NCBI GenBank assembly: GCA_030616465.1
Contig: JAUWXH010000078.1
Span: forward strand, 1-7,712
Length of the DNA: 7,712 bases
From: Planctomycetota bacterium
Lineage (GTDB): Bacteria > Planctomycetota > Phycisphaerae > UBA1845 > Fen-1342
Reading direction: 5' to 3'
The notes beneath the pieces were generated by a model, which did no database searches, was not told the origin of the DNA, and was given only the letters and a program-made list of their open reading frames with translations. The position numbers and the translations under genes are program-made. Shown here in pieces: positions 1-7,120 of this stretch. Within the stretch, counting starts at the first letter, position 1, and every line of letters begins with the position of its first letter.

Positions 1-550
1 CGTACTTGACCGCGGCTTCCGAGGCGATGCGCCGGTGTCGATCGAAGCCGGCCAGTGCAAAACTGGGCATCGAGGCCAGCTCGATCGCGATCAGCATCAG
101 CACCAGGTTGACCGTGCTGGCCATCAGCGCCATGCCCAACGCGCTGGCGATTAACAAAGTGAAGAACTCTGGCGCGTGCCGTTCGCGCGCGGCGTCCAAC
201 ACGAACCACATGCCGATGATTGCCACCAGGAAGACCATCAGGAAGATGCGGAAGAACATGCCCAGCCGGTCCGCCGCCAGCATCCCCGGTCCGGCCGCGC
301 TCATGCCGACGGATTGGACGCCGAACAGCTCGCGCGGCCCGTCGGCCACCGAGCCGAGCGTATAGCCGGCGGCGATGGCGGCCACCACGCAGCCGGCCAG
401 CGCGATCAGCCCGGTGATCCGCGTGTTGCGGCCAATGAGCAGGGGGGCGATCAGCAACACGACCAGCGTGGCCACGAGCAGCAGTTCCGGCAAGACGAAC
501 CCCATCGTCTCGCCGTCGGGCATCCAGATGATTGCAAGCAGGTCGTTCAT
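1..550 (-). CDS. nuoN: NADH-quinone oxidoreductase subunit N, N-terminal part (NuoN, partial)
   Basis: Translating the minus strand from the ATG at 548-550 gives 183 residues open to the window edge, so the C-terminal two thirds are missing. NuoN is one of three antiporter-like membrane subunits of complex I thought to move a proton. The start MNDLLAIIWMPDGETMGF is followed by a PELLLVATLVVLLIAPLL membrane segment (about 21-38), further hydrophobic segments at about 46-65 and 98-118, and then the family core at about 129-183. E157 in the IAIELASMPSFALAGF stretch matches the TM5 glutamate (E133 in E. coli NuoN) and K182 in SEAAVKY matches E. coli K158; both have the same offset of 24. An in-frame TAG lies three codons before the ATG, so this is the first possible start. 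No clear Shine-Dalgarno is seen. It begins 23 bases after the nuoM stop and is probably the last gene of the nuo run. Identity is certain from sequence and context. Confidence 0.95.
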   Translation of the reverse strand, partial: MNDLLAIIWMPDGETMGFVLPELLLVATLVVLLIAPLLIGRNTRITGLIALAGCVVAAIAAGYTLGSVADGPRELFGVQSVGMSAAGPGMLAADRLGMFFRIFLMVFLVAIIGMWFVLDAARERHAPEFFTLLIASALGMALMASTVNLVLMLIAIELASMPSFALAGFDRHRRIASEAAVKY

Positions 551-573
551 CGGCGTCTACAGATCAGGTAGCG

Positions 574-2157
574 TCATACACCGCTGAGACTAAGTATGTT
601 GTTGAGCGTACCTGTCACGAACTTGAGCAACGTCTGCATCGGGAAGATGCCCAGCGCGACGGCCAGGATTCCCATCGGGGCCAGCACCACGACTTCGCGC
701 AGCGACGCGTCCGAGTAGCCGGTGTACTCCGGCCGTTCCTTGCCCAGGTACACCCGCTGGATCATCCACAGGATGTAGCCGGCCGTCAGGATGGCCCCGG
801 CCGCCGCCAGGATACCGAACGGGATGGCGTAGGCGCCCAGCGCCTGCGGCCCGGAAACGAACGTGCCGAAAATGGCGTACACCTCCCCGATGAACCCGCA
901 CAAGGTCGGCAAACCGAGCGAGGCGAAGAAGCCCAGCGTGGCGAGCGAGCCATATACCGGCATGGTCAGCCACAGCCCGCCGAAGCGGTTGATCTCCCGA
1001 TGGTGGGCCCGATCGTAAATCACGCCCACGAGAAAGAAGCACATGGGGCTGGAAATGCCGTGCGCGATCATTTGGAACATCGCGCCCTGGAATCCGGCCT
1101 GGGTCATGGCCGCCATGCCGAGCAAAACGTAGCCCATGTGTGAGATCGAGCTGTAGGCGACCAGCTTTTTGAAGTCGTCCTGGGCCATCGCGCACAACGC
1201 GCCGTAGATGATGTTGATCACCCCCAGCACGCCCAGGAAAACCGCCAGGTACTTGGCCGCTTCCGGCAGGATCGGGTAGCAGAAGCGGAACAGGCCGTAG
1301 CCGCCCATCTTCAGCAAAACGCCGGCCAGGATCATGCTGATCGGCGTTGGGGCCTCGACGTGCGCATCGGGCAACCAGGTGTGGAACGGGAAGATCGGTA
1401 TCTTGATCGCGAACCCGATGAACAGCAGCACGAACATGATCGTCGAGAACTTGAAGCCCAGGAACAGCGTGTTCGGGTCGTTGAAGAGGGCTTGCAGTGC
1501 GGGGTCGGTCGCCAACCTGATGATGTTGAACGTGCGGTCGGCCACCGGCGGGTAGAAGTAGAACGCCAGCATCGCCACCAGCATCAGCACCGAGCCGGCG
1601 AGCGTGAAGATAAAGAACTTGATCGCGGCGTATTCCTTCCGCGGCCCGCCCCACACGCCGATGAGGAAGTACATCGGCAGCAGCATGACCTCCCAGAAGA
1701 TGTAGAACAGGAAGAAGTCCAGCGAGACGAACACGCCGAGCATGCCCGTTTCGAGCAGCAGCAGCAGGAACATGTAGCCTTTCAGGCCGCGTTTGGCCTT
1801 CCAGCTTTCGAAGTTCCAGCTCGCCAGGCAAGCCAGCATGGTGATCAGCGTGGTCAGCACCACCAGCGGCATGCTCAGCCCGTCGATGCCGACGTGGTAG
1901 TTGACCTCGAACCCCCCGACGGTCGAGATCCACGGCACGATCTGCTCGAAGAAGACGCGCCCGTAGCCGGCGCCGGCGGCCCCGGCGCTCCCGTCGAAGT
2001 AGGGCTGGAACAGATACAGGCTGAGCAGGAACGGGATGATCGTGAACATCAGCGCGATGCGCTTGATCGTATCGGAGCGGTTGAAGAACAGCAGCAGCAC
2101 TCCGCCGATCGTCGGCGTGAACACGACCCAGGTTAGTAGCGACGAGGTTTCGTTCAT
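574..2157 (-). CDS. nuoM: NADH-quinone oxidoreductase subunit M (NuoM)
   Basis: A complete 527-residue protein, close to the usual 500-odd residues. NuoM is the middle antiporter-like subunit of the complex I membrane arm, in the cytoplasmic membrane, and takes part in proton pumping driven by quinone reduction. About 14 hydrophobic segments are visible. E156 in FYIFWEVMLLPMYFLIG is the TM5 glutamate (E144 in E. coli). K252 in FAIKIPIFPFHTWLPDAH and K283 in LLKMGGYG match E. coli K234 and K265. H340 and H366 match H322 and H348, and E425 in GFIGEVYAIFG matches the TM12 glutamate E407. All later positions share an offset of 18, so there are no large insertions. The ATG overlaps the nuoL stop as ATGA and has no clear Shine-Dalgarno, which points to translational coupling. 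The QMIAHGISSPMCFFLVG stretch differs from the more common HGISTGALF form but keeps the histidine. Confidence 0.98.
   Translation of the reverse strand: MNETSSLLTWVVFTPTIGGVLLLFFNRSDTIKRIALMFTIIPFLLSLYLFQPYFDGSAGAAGAGYGRVFFEQIVPWISTVGGFEVNYHVGIDGLSMPLVVLTTLITMLACLASWNFESWKAKRGLKGYMFLLLLLETGMLGVFVSLDFFLFYIFWEVMLLPMYFLIGVWGGPRKEYAAIKFFIFTLAGSVLMLVAMLAFYFYPPVADRTFNIIRLATDPALQALFNDPNTLFLGFKFSTIMFVLLFIGFAIKIPIFPFHTWLPDAHVEAPTPISMILAGVLLKMGGYGLFRFCYPILPEAAKYLAVFLGVLGVINIIYGALCAMAQDDFKKLVAYSSISHMGYVLLGMAAMTQAGFQGAMFQMIAHGISSPMCFFLVGVIYDRAHHREINRFGGLWLTMPVYGSLATLGFFASLGLPTLCGFIGEVYAIFGTFVSGPQALGAYAIPFGILAAAGAILTAGYILWMIQRVYLGKERPEYTGYSDASLREVVVLAPMGILAVALGIFPMQTLLKFVTGTLNNILSLSGV
2154..2157 (-). other. 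nuoL/nuoM four-base ATGA overlap
   Basis: The nuoL stop TGA (2154-2156) overlaps the nuoM start ATG (2155-2157). No Shine-Dalgarno-like run lies in the 20 bases upstream of the nuoM ATG, so re-initiation by ribosomes finishing nuoL is the likely way nuoM is translated. This would keep the two pump subunits near equal amounts. The overlap is seen directly; the coupling is inferred. Confidence 0.85.
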
Positions 2158-4640
2158 CGGTATCGCTCACTTGCAACAGCAGGGCGGCGGGACCACGGGA
2201 TCACGATAATCCCCGCCGCGATCACGAACACGATCACCCCCACGGGCACGTTCCAGAGGCTGATTATCAAGCCGGCGACGGCCAGCGCCGCCAGCAGGAT
2301 GTAGTTGCGGACGATGCCGGTCTGCATACTGCGGAACAGGCCGCCCAGGTTCCAGGCGATGTAGCCGACCAGGTTGACCAGCCCGTCCACGCCCATGTTG
2401 TCCAGCACGACGCCGGAGAAGCGGCTGATGCGCTCGGTCAGCCGGGCCGAGTTGTCCACGATGCCGTCGATGATCCAGTTGTCGAACAGCCGGCAGATCA
2501 CCGCCAGCACGTAGCGGACACCGTCGCGGAAGACGGTGTTGTAGACGTGGTCGAAGTAGAACTTGTTCCACAGCACCGTGTGTGCCTGGCGGATGACCGG
2601 CAGCACGCGGATCTTCTCGGAGATATCGAAGCCGCGCCGATAGATCAGCCACGCCAACCCCAGCCCGACCACGAAGGCGAAGCCGACCAGGGTCGGCAGA
2701 GCTGCGTGCGCGGCGTGCAGCGCGTGGTCGTGCCCGTTGATCGCCGCCACCAGCGGCGCTGCCGTTGGTGCGGAATCCGCCACGTAATCGCGGAACAGGA
2801 AGGACCCGCTGATAACCGTCATGAAGGCCAGGATCAGCAGGGGCACGTACATCGTCGGGCTCTCATGCGCGTGCTCGTGAACGTGTTTGTCACGCGGCTT
2901 GCCCAGGAACGTCAGGAAGAAGCAGCGGCCCATGTAGAAGGGTGTGACGTAGGCGATCGCGATGGGCAGGAAGAACAGGATCCACGGCAGGGTGCCCACG
3001 CCGTGCTCGCCGGCGGCATACCGCGCAACGTAGTCGGTTTCTCCTTCCGCTGCGCTTTGCCCGGCGCCGGCCAGGACCGGCGCTTGGCTTTCTGCCGCAC
3101 CCTCCTGGTCGTGCTGCGCGTAGCCGGCGAGCACAATCTGACCGCCGGTCGGCAACGCCGCGTGTTCGTCATGCGTGGCGGCCGCGGTCCAGTTGTGCTG
3201 TCGGTAATAGGCGACCGCCAGGATCTCGTCTTTGCTGTAATACCCGCCCAGGCCGATGCCCAGCCAGGGAATGCCCGCCCCGGAGATGGCCAGCACGGCG
3301 ACCAAGAACGTCAGGCCCGTCACCGGCATCTTGCGCAGCAGCCCGCCCATTCGCCGCATGTCCTGCTCGTGGTGGCAGCCGATGATTACCTGCCCGGAAC
3401 CGAGGAACAACACGGCCTTGAAGAACGCGTGCGTCATCAGGTGGAACAGCGCCGCGATCCAGGCCCCCACGCCCAACCCGAAGATCATGTACCCGAGCTG
3501 CGACAGCGTCGAATACGCCAACACGCGCTTGATGTCCGTCTGCACGAGCGCGATCAGCGCCGCCATTGTCAGCGTGATGCAGCCGATGACCGCGATGAAC
3601 ATCTGCGCGCCCGGCGTCAGCAAGGCAAAGACCCGCGCGACCAGGTAGACACCCGCGGCAACCATGGTCGCCGCGTGAATCAGGGCGGACACCGGCGTGG
3701 GGCCTTCCATCGCGTCCGGCAGCCACACCTGCAACGGGAACTGGGCACTCTTGCCGATCGCTCCGCAGAACAGTCCGATGCCCATCCAGGTCGCCAAACT
3801 GATTCCGAGGAATTGTGTCGTGAACAGCTCCGGCGCCCGCTGGGCCCCGAGCATCTGAAACGCCTCCCCCGGCGCCGACATCCAGCCGGCCTCGCGTGCC
3901 CCGGCGGCGAACCTCGCCGCCGTGTCGTCCAGCGAGAGTGTTTGCAGGTATACGAAACACAGACCCATCCCGATCATGAAGCCGAAGTCGCCCACGCGGT
4001 TGACGACGAAAGCCTTGAGGCCGGCGTCGCTGGCGCTTTTCTTCTCGAACCAGAAGCCGATCAGGAAGTAGCTGCACACCCCGACCAGCTCCCAGAAGAT
4101 GTACAGGAACAGGAGGCTGGCACTGATGACCAGCCCGAGCATCGAGAAGCAGAACAGCGACAGAAACGTGAAAAAGCGGGCAAACCGCGGATCACCCTTC
4201 ATGTACCCGATGCTGAACAGGTGGATGCACGTCGAGCACAGCGTCACCATCAGGAACATGATCACGGTCAGCGAGTCGAGCTTGACGCCGAAGTGGATCG
4301 GCACGCTGCCGACCATCGTCCACAACGGCGCGGTCCTGGCGGCGTGCTCGGCCGCGTCGGCGCGCTGTAGCGCGCCCATCCCGTACCATCCATACGTGAC
4401 GATGATCGCCAGGATCAACGAGATCCCGATCGCCGCCGTCGCGACCCAGCCCGCGATAGGCTCGCCCTGCCCGGGCCCGGTGGGATGGTGCGCGTCGTGC
4501 GCATCGTTCCCGCCGTGCTCGTCCTCCTCCCGCCGCGCGAGTTTCAGCTTGCTGCCGCGGAAGGCCAAATACACGAAGCTGAAAAGCGGGACGAGCACGC
4601 CCGCCAACAGACAAGATTGCAGGAACCCAGGATCGTCCAT
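2154..4640 (-). CDS. nuoL: NADH-quinone oxidoreductase subunit L (NuoL), enlarged form
   Basis: An 828-residue protein, about 200 residues longer than E. coli NuoL (613). NuoL is the distal antiporter-like proton-pumping subunit, with a lateral helix running along the membrane arm. Conserved residues: E184 in IFWELVGVCSYFLIGFW (E. coli E144), K297 in GAIGKSAQFPLQVWLPDAME (K229), H322 in ALIHAATMVAAGVYL (H254), H400/H404/K408 in HLMTHAFFKAVLF (H334/H338/K342), and K470 in GGYYSKDEILA (K399). The later KFYFDHVYNTVF (693-704) and the RSMQTGIVRNY motif before the last helices (769-779) are typical of the C-terminal lateral-helix and anchor region. Extra length lies in a polar loop at about 31-60, a polar Ala/Gly-rich insert at about 481-548 and the C-terminal region after 640. 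Histidine clusters occur in several loops (39-52, 585-593, 637-645). It starts 12 bases after nuoK; an AAAGGA overlapping the nuoK end is the only weak Shine-Dalgarno candidate. Confidence 0.98.
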   Translation of the reverse strand: MDDPGFLQSCLLAGVLVPLFSFVYLAFRGSKLKLARREEDEHGGNDAHDAHHPTGPGQGEPIAGWVATAAIGISLILAIIVTYGWYGMGALQRADAAEHAARTAPLWTMVGSVPIHFGVKLDSLTVIMFLMVTLCSTCIHLFSIGYMKGDPRFARFFTFLSLFCFSMLGLVISASLLFLYIFWELVGVCSYFLIGFWFEKKSASDAGLKAFVVNRVGDFGFMIGMGLCFVYLQTLSLDDTAARFAAGAREAGWMSAPGEAFQMLGAQRAPELFTTQFLGISLATWMGIGLFCGAIGKSAQFPLQVWLPDAMEGPTPVSALIHAATMVAAGVYLVARVFALLTPGAQMFIAVIGCITLTMAALIALVQTDIKRVLAYSTLSQLGYMIFGLGVGAWIAALFHLMTHAFFKAVLFLGSGQVIIGCHHEQDMRRMGGLLRKMPVTGLTFLVAVLAISGAGIPWLGIGLGGYYSKDEILAVAYYRQHNWTAAATHDEHAALPTGGQIVLAGYAQHDQEGAAESQAPVLAGAGQSAAEGETDYVARYAAGEHGVGTLPWILFFLPIAIAYVTPFYMGRCFFLTFLGKPRDKHVHEHAHESPTMYVPLLILAFMTVISGSFLFRDYVADSAPTAAPLVAAINGHDHALHAAHAALPTLVGFAFVVGLGLAWLIYRRGFDISEKIRVLPVIRQAHTVLWNKFYFDHVYNTVFRDGVRYVLAVICRLFDNWIIDGIVDNSARLTERISRFSGVVLDNMGVDGLVNLVGYIAWNLGGLFRSMQTGIVRNYILLAALAVAGLIISLWNVPVGVIVFVIAAGIIVIPWSRRPAVASERYR

Positions 4641-4652
4641 CGCTGCTGTTGC

Positions 4653-4964
4653 TTATCCTTTCAGCGCGTCGCCATGATCGACGTCGATCGTGGCGTGACT
4701 GTTGTAGAAGCTCAGGAAGATCGCCAGGGCGATGGCGGCCTCGGCGGCGGCCAGCACGATCACGAACGCCGCCGCAATCTGCCCGTCCAGCCCGCCCACG
4801 CGGTAGCGCCCGCAGGCGATGAAGTTCAGGTTGGCCGCGTTCAGCACCAGTTCGGCCCCGATCAGAATCCCGACCGCGTTGCGCTTCAGCGTCATCACGG
4901 CGATGCCGGCGCAGAAGACGAAGGCCGAGACGATCAGGTAGTGGCTGAGACCGATCTCCAACAT
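4653..4964 (-). CDS. nuoK: NADH-quinone oxidoreductase subunit K (NuoK)
   Basis: A complete 103-residue protein, the usual size for NuoK (100 in E. coli). It is a small three-helix membrane subunit, homologous to MrpC, that sits between NuoJ and NuoN and carries part of the central charged chain used in proton transfer. Helices fall at about 5-23, 30-50 and 63-85. The two key glutamates are present: E38 in GILIGAELVLNAANLNF (E. coli E36) and E75 in IVLAAAEAAIALAIFL (E. coli E72). The DGQ tripeptide before the third helix (60-62) is typical. It starts four bases after the nuoJ stop, with a purine-rich GGAGAAGAAG run about 7-16 bases upstream serving as a possible ribosome site inside the nuoJ end. 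It ends in TAA, 12 bases before nuoL. There is nothing odd about it. Confidence 0.98.
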   Translation of the reverse strand: MLEIGLSHYLIVSAFVFCAGIAVMTLKRNAVGILIGAELVLNAANLNFIACGRYRVGGLDGQIAAAFVIVLAAAEAAIALAIFLSFYNSHATIDVDHGDALKG

Positions 4965-4968
4965 ACGC

Positions 4969-5475
4969 TCACTTCTTCTCCGGGCTGGCTAGATACGCGG
5001 CCCCGATCATTACCGCCAACAGCAGAACCGACACCAGCTCGAACGGGATCAAGTACTGGGTTAGCAGAGACCGCCCGATGTCCGCCACCGGCCGTACCTC
5101 GCGCTCCGGGGCGGCGTCCGGGATTGCCGGCCAGTCCGTCGCCAGCATCAGGCCGCTCAGACCGGCGAACAGGATCACGCCCACCAGCGCCGTGATGGCG
5201 ATCTCGCGCGGCCGCGCGTTGAACCGCACGTATGGACTCTTGGCCGTTAGCATCACGCCGAAGACGATCAGGATCAGGATTCCGCCCGCGTAAACGATCA
5301 ACTGGATGGCCCCCAGGAAGTTTGCTGACAGCAGGAAGTAAAGAACGCCGGCCGACACTAGCGTCCCCAGCAGCCACACCGCGCTGCGGACGATGCTGCG
5401 GCTGACGACGATCGCCAGTGATGAGACGACCATCAGGCCGCCGAAGATGTAGAACACGACTGTTTCCAGCGACAC
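4969..5475 (-). CDS. nuoJ: NADH-quinone oxidoreductase subunit J (NuoJ)
   Basis: A 168-residue protein using the GTG at 5473-5475. NuoJ is a five-helix membrane subunit (ND6/MrpA C-terminal-like) joining the NuoH heel to the NuoK and pump subunits; its third helix carries a pi-bulge whose rearrangement is linked to coupling. The diagnostic stretch is ANFLGAIQLIVYAGGILILI (51-70), with Y62 and G64-G65, then FGVMLT. Helices fall at about 5-25, 30-49, 53-77, 92-112 and 141-161. I chose the GTG because a full GGAGGT lies five bases upstream, and because the protein then opens with SLETVVFYIFGGLMV, the normal family start. The frame is also open to an ATG at 5515-5517, which would add 14 residues (MAAQKQPCHPWRLR) that do not look like NuoJ and would place a hairpin over the start. 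It directly follows nuoH, with nuoI absent between them. Confidence 0.95.
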   Translation of the reverse strand: MSLETVVFYIFGGLMVVSSLAIVVSRSIVRSAVWLLGTLVSAGVLYFLLSANFLGAIQLIVYAGGILILIVFGVMLTAKSPYVRFNARPREIAITALVGVILFAGLSGLMLATDWPAIPDAAPEREVRPVADIGRSLLTQYLIPFELVSVLLLAVMIGAAYLASPEKK

Positions 5476-5480
5476 CCTCA

Positions 5481-5486
5481 ACCTCC
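5481..5486 (-). promoter_or_regulatory. Shine-Dalgarno site for nuoJ that decides the GTG start
   Basis: The minus strand reads GGAGGT, then five bases (TGAGG), then GTG at 5475. This is the strongest Shine-Dalgarno in the window. The other nuo starts have weak sites or none. Its good spacing to the GTG argues for that codon over the upstream ATG at 5517, although a weaker GAAGGG run does lie just before that ATG. Confidence 0.75.
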
Positions 5487-5497
5487 AGGGGTGGCAC

Positions 5498-5515
5498 GGC
5501 TGCTTCTGAGCAGCC
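5498..5515 (-). repeat. Small hairpin in the nuoH-nuoJ junction
   Basis: GGCTGC (5498-5503) and GCAGCC (5510-5515) form a perfect six-base inverted repeat around a six-base loop. In the nuoHJ message it would form a short GC-rich hairpin between the nuoH stop (5527) and the nuoJ ribosome site (5481-5486). No run of T follows, so it does not look like an intrinsic terminator. It might slow or protect the message at this junction, or be chance; the stem is short. Confidence 0.4.
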
Positions 5516-5526
5516 ATGTCCCTTCA

Positions 5527-7059
5527 CTATCCTCCAGGCAACGGCCGCCCGACCGCCTGCGAGCCAACCAACGCCCGCCGCCTGCTGAACCCGGCGTAGG
5601 CCACGTACAAGACGGCGATGGCCCCGACCGCACCGATCAGGGCCAGAACGATGCTTATCACCTTGGTCACCCAGAACGCCGCCAGCGAGGACGGCAGCCA
5701 CAGTTCCCAGAACACGCTGCACAGCAGCACGAGCATCGTCAGCGGCAGCATCACCTGGACGCAGGAATAAAGCACCTGGTCGATCCGCAGCCGCGGCAGG
5801 GTCCAGCGCATCCACATCTGCAAGTAGATGAAGAACAGGCATTTGAAGACGAACCACAACGGCCCGCTGAACACCACGCCGTAGACGAGCTGCTGCCACA
5901 GCGCGCCGTCCTTCCAGCCCTCGGGCGCCAGGGCTACCCACGGCGCGTCCCACGCCCCCAGGAACAGAATCACCAGCAGCCCGCTGACGACGAACATCGC
6001 CGCGTACTCGGCGAAGAAGAACACCGCCCAACGGAACCCGCTGTACTCAGTGTGGAAGCCGGCCACCAGCTCGCTCTCGGCCTCGGGCAGGTCGAACGGG
6101 GCGCGCTTGCACGAGGCCACCGCCGCGATGAAGTAGACGAACATCGCCGCGAACGTCCACGGGCTGTGCCAGGCCAGCCAGTTGAACCAGCCGCCCTGCT
6201 GAAACTCGGCCGCCTTGCTCAGCGACAGCGAGCCGACCACCATGATCGGGATCAGCAGGGACATCCCCAGCGGGATCTCGTAGCTGACCACCTGGCAGGC
6301 CTCACGCATCGCCCCGTAGACGCTCCACTTGTTGTTGCTCGCCCAGCCGCCGATCAAAACCCCCATCACGTCGATGCTCAGCATCGCCAGGATGACCAGT
6401 AGCGCCACGTCCAGCTCGCGAAACACCCAGTACACGCCGAACGGCAACGCCATGAACGCTATGACCACCGGGACGAAGCACAGATAGGGAGCCAGCCGGA
6501 ACAGCGGCCGATCCGCGCGATCCGGGATGAAATCTTCCTTGGCGATGCATTTGATGCCGTCGGCCAGCGACTGCGACCAGCCATGCCAGCCTCCGACCCG
6601 CATCGGCCCAAGCCGCGACTGGATGTGACCGGCGGTCTTGCGCTCCCACCAGATGGCGTACATCGCCAGGAGCGACACGAACGCGATCGCGCCGATCACG
6701 CCGATGACGTCGCGTACTACCAGCCATTGGAACGGCCAGAGCAGCCAGGCCGGGGTGAGCAGCTCCAACTGCTCGATGCCCAGGCGCAGCTTCTCCAGGC
6801 CGATCGATTTGCCCACCGGCACTTCACCGGTGGCCACCAGGTGGGCCTGGACCTGAAGCACGGTGCGGAACAGCAGGAAGACCGCCCAGGCGAACACACA
6901 GCCGCCGCCGACCGCGGCGAAGAGAATCAGGCCGGCCAAGCGGCGAATCGGTAGTCGGAATACGCGGTATATGCTAACGGCCAGCGCAGCAATCAGCTTG
7001 GCTGGACCGCGGAACTGCTTGGGGCCACGATCGGGCCAGGGAACGTATACGTCCGTCAT
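5527..7059 (-). CDS. nuoH: NADH-quinone oxidoreductase subunit H (NuoH), enlarged form
   Basis: A complete 510-residue protein, well above the usual length of about 325-420. NuoH (ND1) is the membrane subunit at the junction with the peripheral arm; it forms much of the quinone chamber and the acidic channel leading into the membrane arm. Family motifs: WWERKTAGHIQSRLGPMRVG (137-156), ADGIKCIAKEDFIPDRADR (166-184), WASNNKWSVYGAMREACQVV (239-258) followed by SYEIPLG, and RAPFDLPEAESELVAGFHTE (319-338) followed by YSG. LPRLRIDQVLY (421-431) marks the last conserved block. The usual N-terminus corresponds to about residue 105 onward; residues 1-104 are extra and include a hydrophobic segment at about 41-64. 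The C-terminus is also longer, with an added hydrophobic segment at about 463-490. The common GPNRVG is GPMRVG here, which I recall from planctomycete-like sequences. The start lies about 20 bases from a predicted transcription start, and its Shine-Dalgarno is weak. It is the first nuo gene of the run. Confidence 0.97.
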   Translation of the reverse strand: MTDVYVPWPDRGPKQFRGPAKLIAALAVSIYRVFRLPIRRLAGLILFAAVGGGCVFAWAVFLLFRTVLQVQAHLVATGEVPVGKSIGLEKLRLGIEQLELLTPAWLLWPFQWLVVRDVIGVIGAIAFVSLLAMYAIWWERKTAGHIQSRLGPMRVGGWHGWSQSLADGIKCIAKEDFIPDRADRPLFRLAPYLCFVPVVIAFMALPFGVYWVFRELDVALLVILAMLSIDVMGVLIGGWASNNKWSVYGAMREACQVVSYEIPLGMSLLIPIMVVGSLSLSKAAEFQQGGWFNWLAWHSPWTFAAMFVYFIAAVASCKRAPFDLPEAESELVAGFHTEYSGFRWAVFFFAEYAAMFVVSGLLVILFLGAWDAPWVALAPEGWKDGALWQQLVYGVVFSGPLWFVFKCLFFIYLQMWMRWTLPRLRIDQVLYSCVQVMLPLTMLVLLCSVFWELWLPSSLAAFWVTKVISIVLALIGAVGAIAVLYVAYAGFSRRRALVGSQAVGRPLPGG

Positions 7060-7086
7060 ACGCGCCTACCCTAAAGGAAGCCCCAT

Positions 7087-7114
7087 AGTATAGCACTCCC
7101 GCTCACGGGGTAAA
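7087..7114 (-). promoter_or_regulatory. Candidate sigma-70-type promoter for the nuoHJKLMN run
   Basis: On the minus strand TTTACC (7109-7114) is followed after 16 bases by TATACT (7087-7092), preceded by TGC (7093-7095) as an extended -10. TATACT matches TATAAT at five of six positions and TTTACC matches TTGACA at four of six. Initiation would fall near 7080, giving a leader of about 20 bases before the nuoH ATG at 7059. It is the only AT-rich spot in a GC-rich gap and lies where an operon promoter is expected. This is a prediction by eye. Confidence 0.55.
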
Positions 7115-7120
7115 GGGCTC

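Noticed and set aside
551..573. Hairpin or regulatory element between nuoM and nuoN
   Set aside because: Only a four-base pairing (CTAC/GTAG) is seen, which is too short to support.
590..2176. A 528-codon open frame on the minus strand in another frame of nuoM
   Set aside because: Composition is dominated by Arg, Ala, Gly, His and Pro, as expected from a shifted GC-rich frame; nuoM itself is conserved throughout.
2547..4370. A 607-codon open frame on the plus strand, opposite nuoL
   Set aside because: It is antisense to a clearly conserved nuoL and rich in Arg, Gln, His and Asp with no hydrophobic or domain pattern. High GC at third codon positions removes stops from the opposite strand.
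4934..6031. A 365-codon minus-strand frame spanning the nuoH/nuoJ junction, considered as a possible hidden nuoI
   Set aside because: It has no ferredoxin CxxCxxCxxxC motifs, is Arg/Gly-rich, and overlaps nuoH and nuoJ completely.
5491..6402. A 303-codon open frame on the plus strand, opposite nuoH
   Set aside because: Antisense shadow of conserved nuoH, with Gln/His/Arg-rich composition and no recognisable domain.
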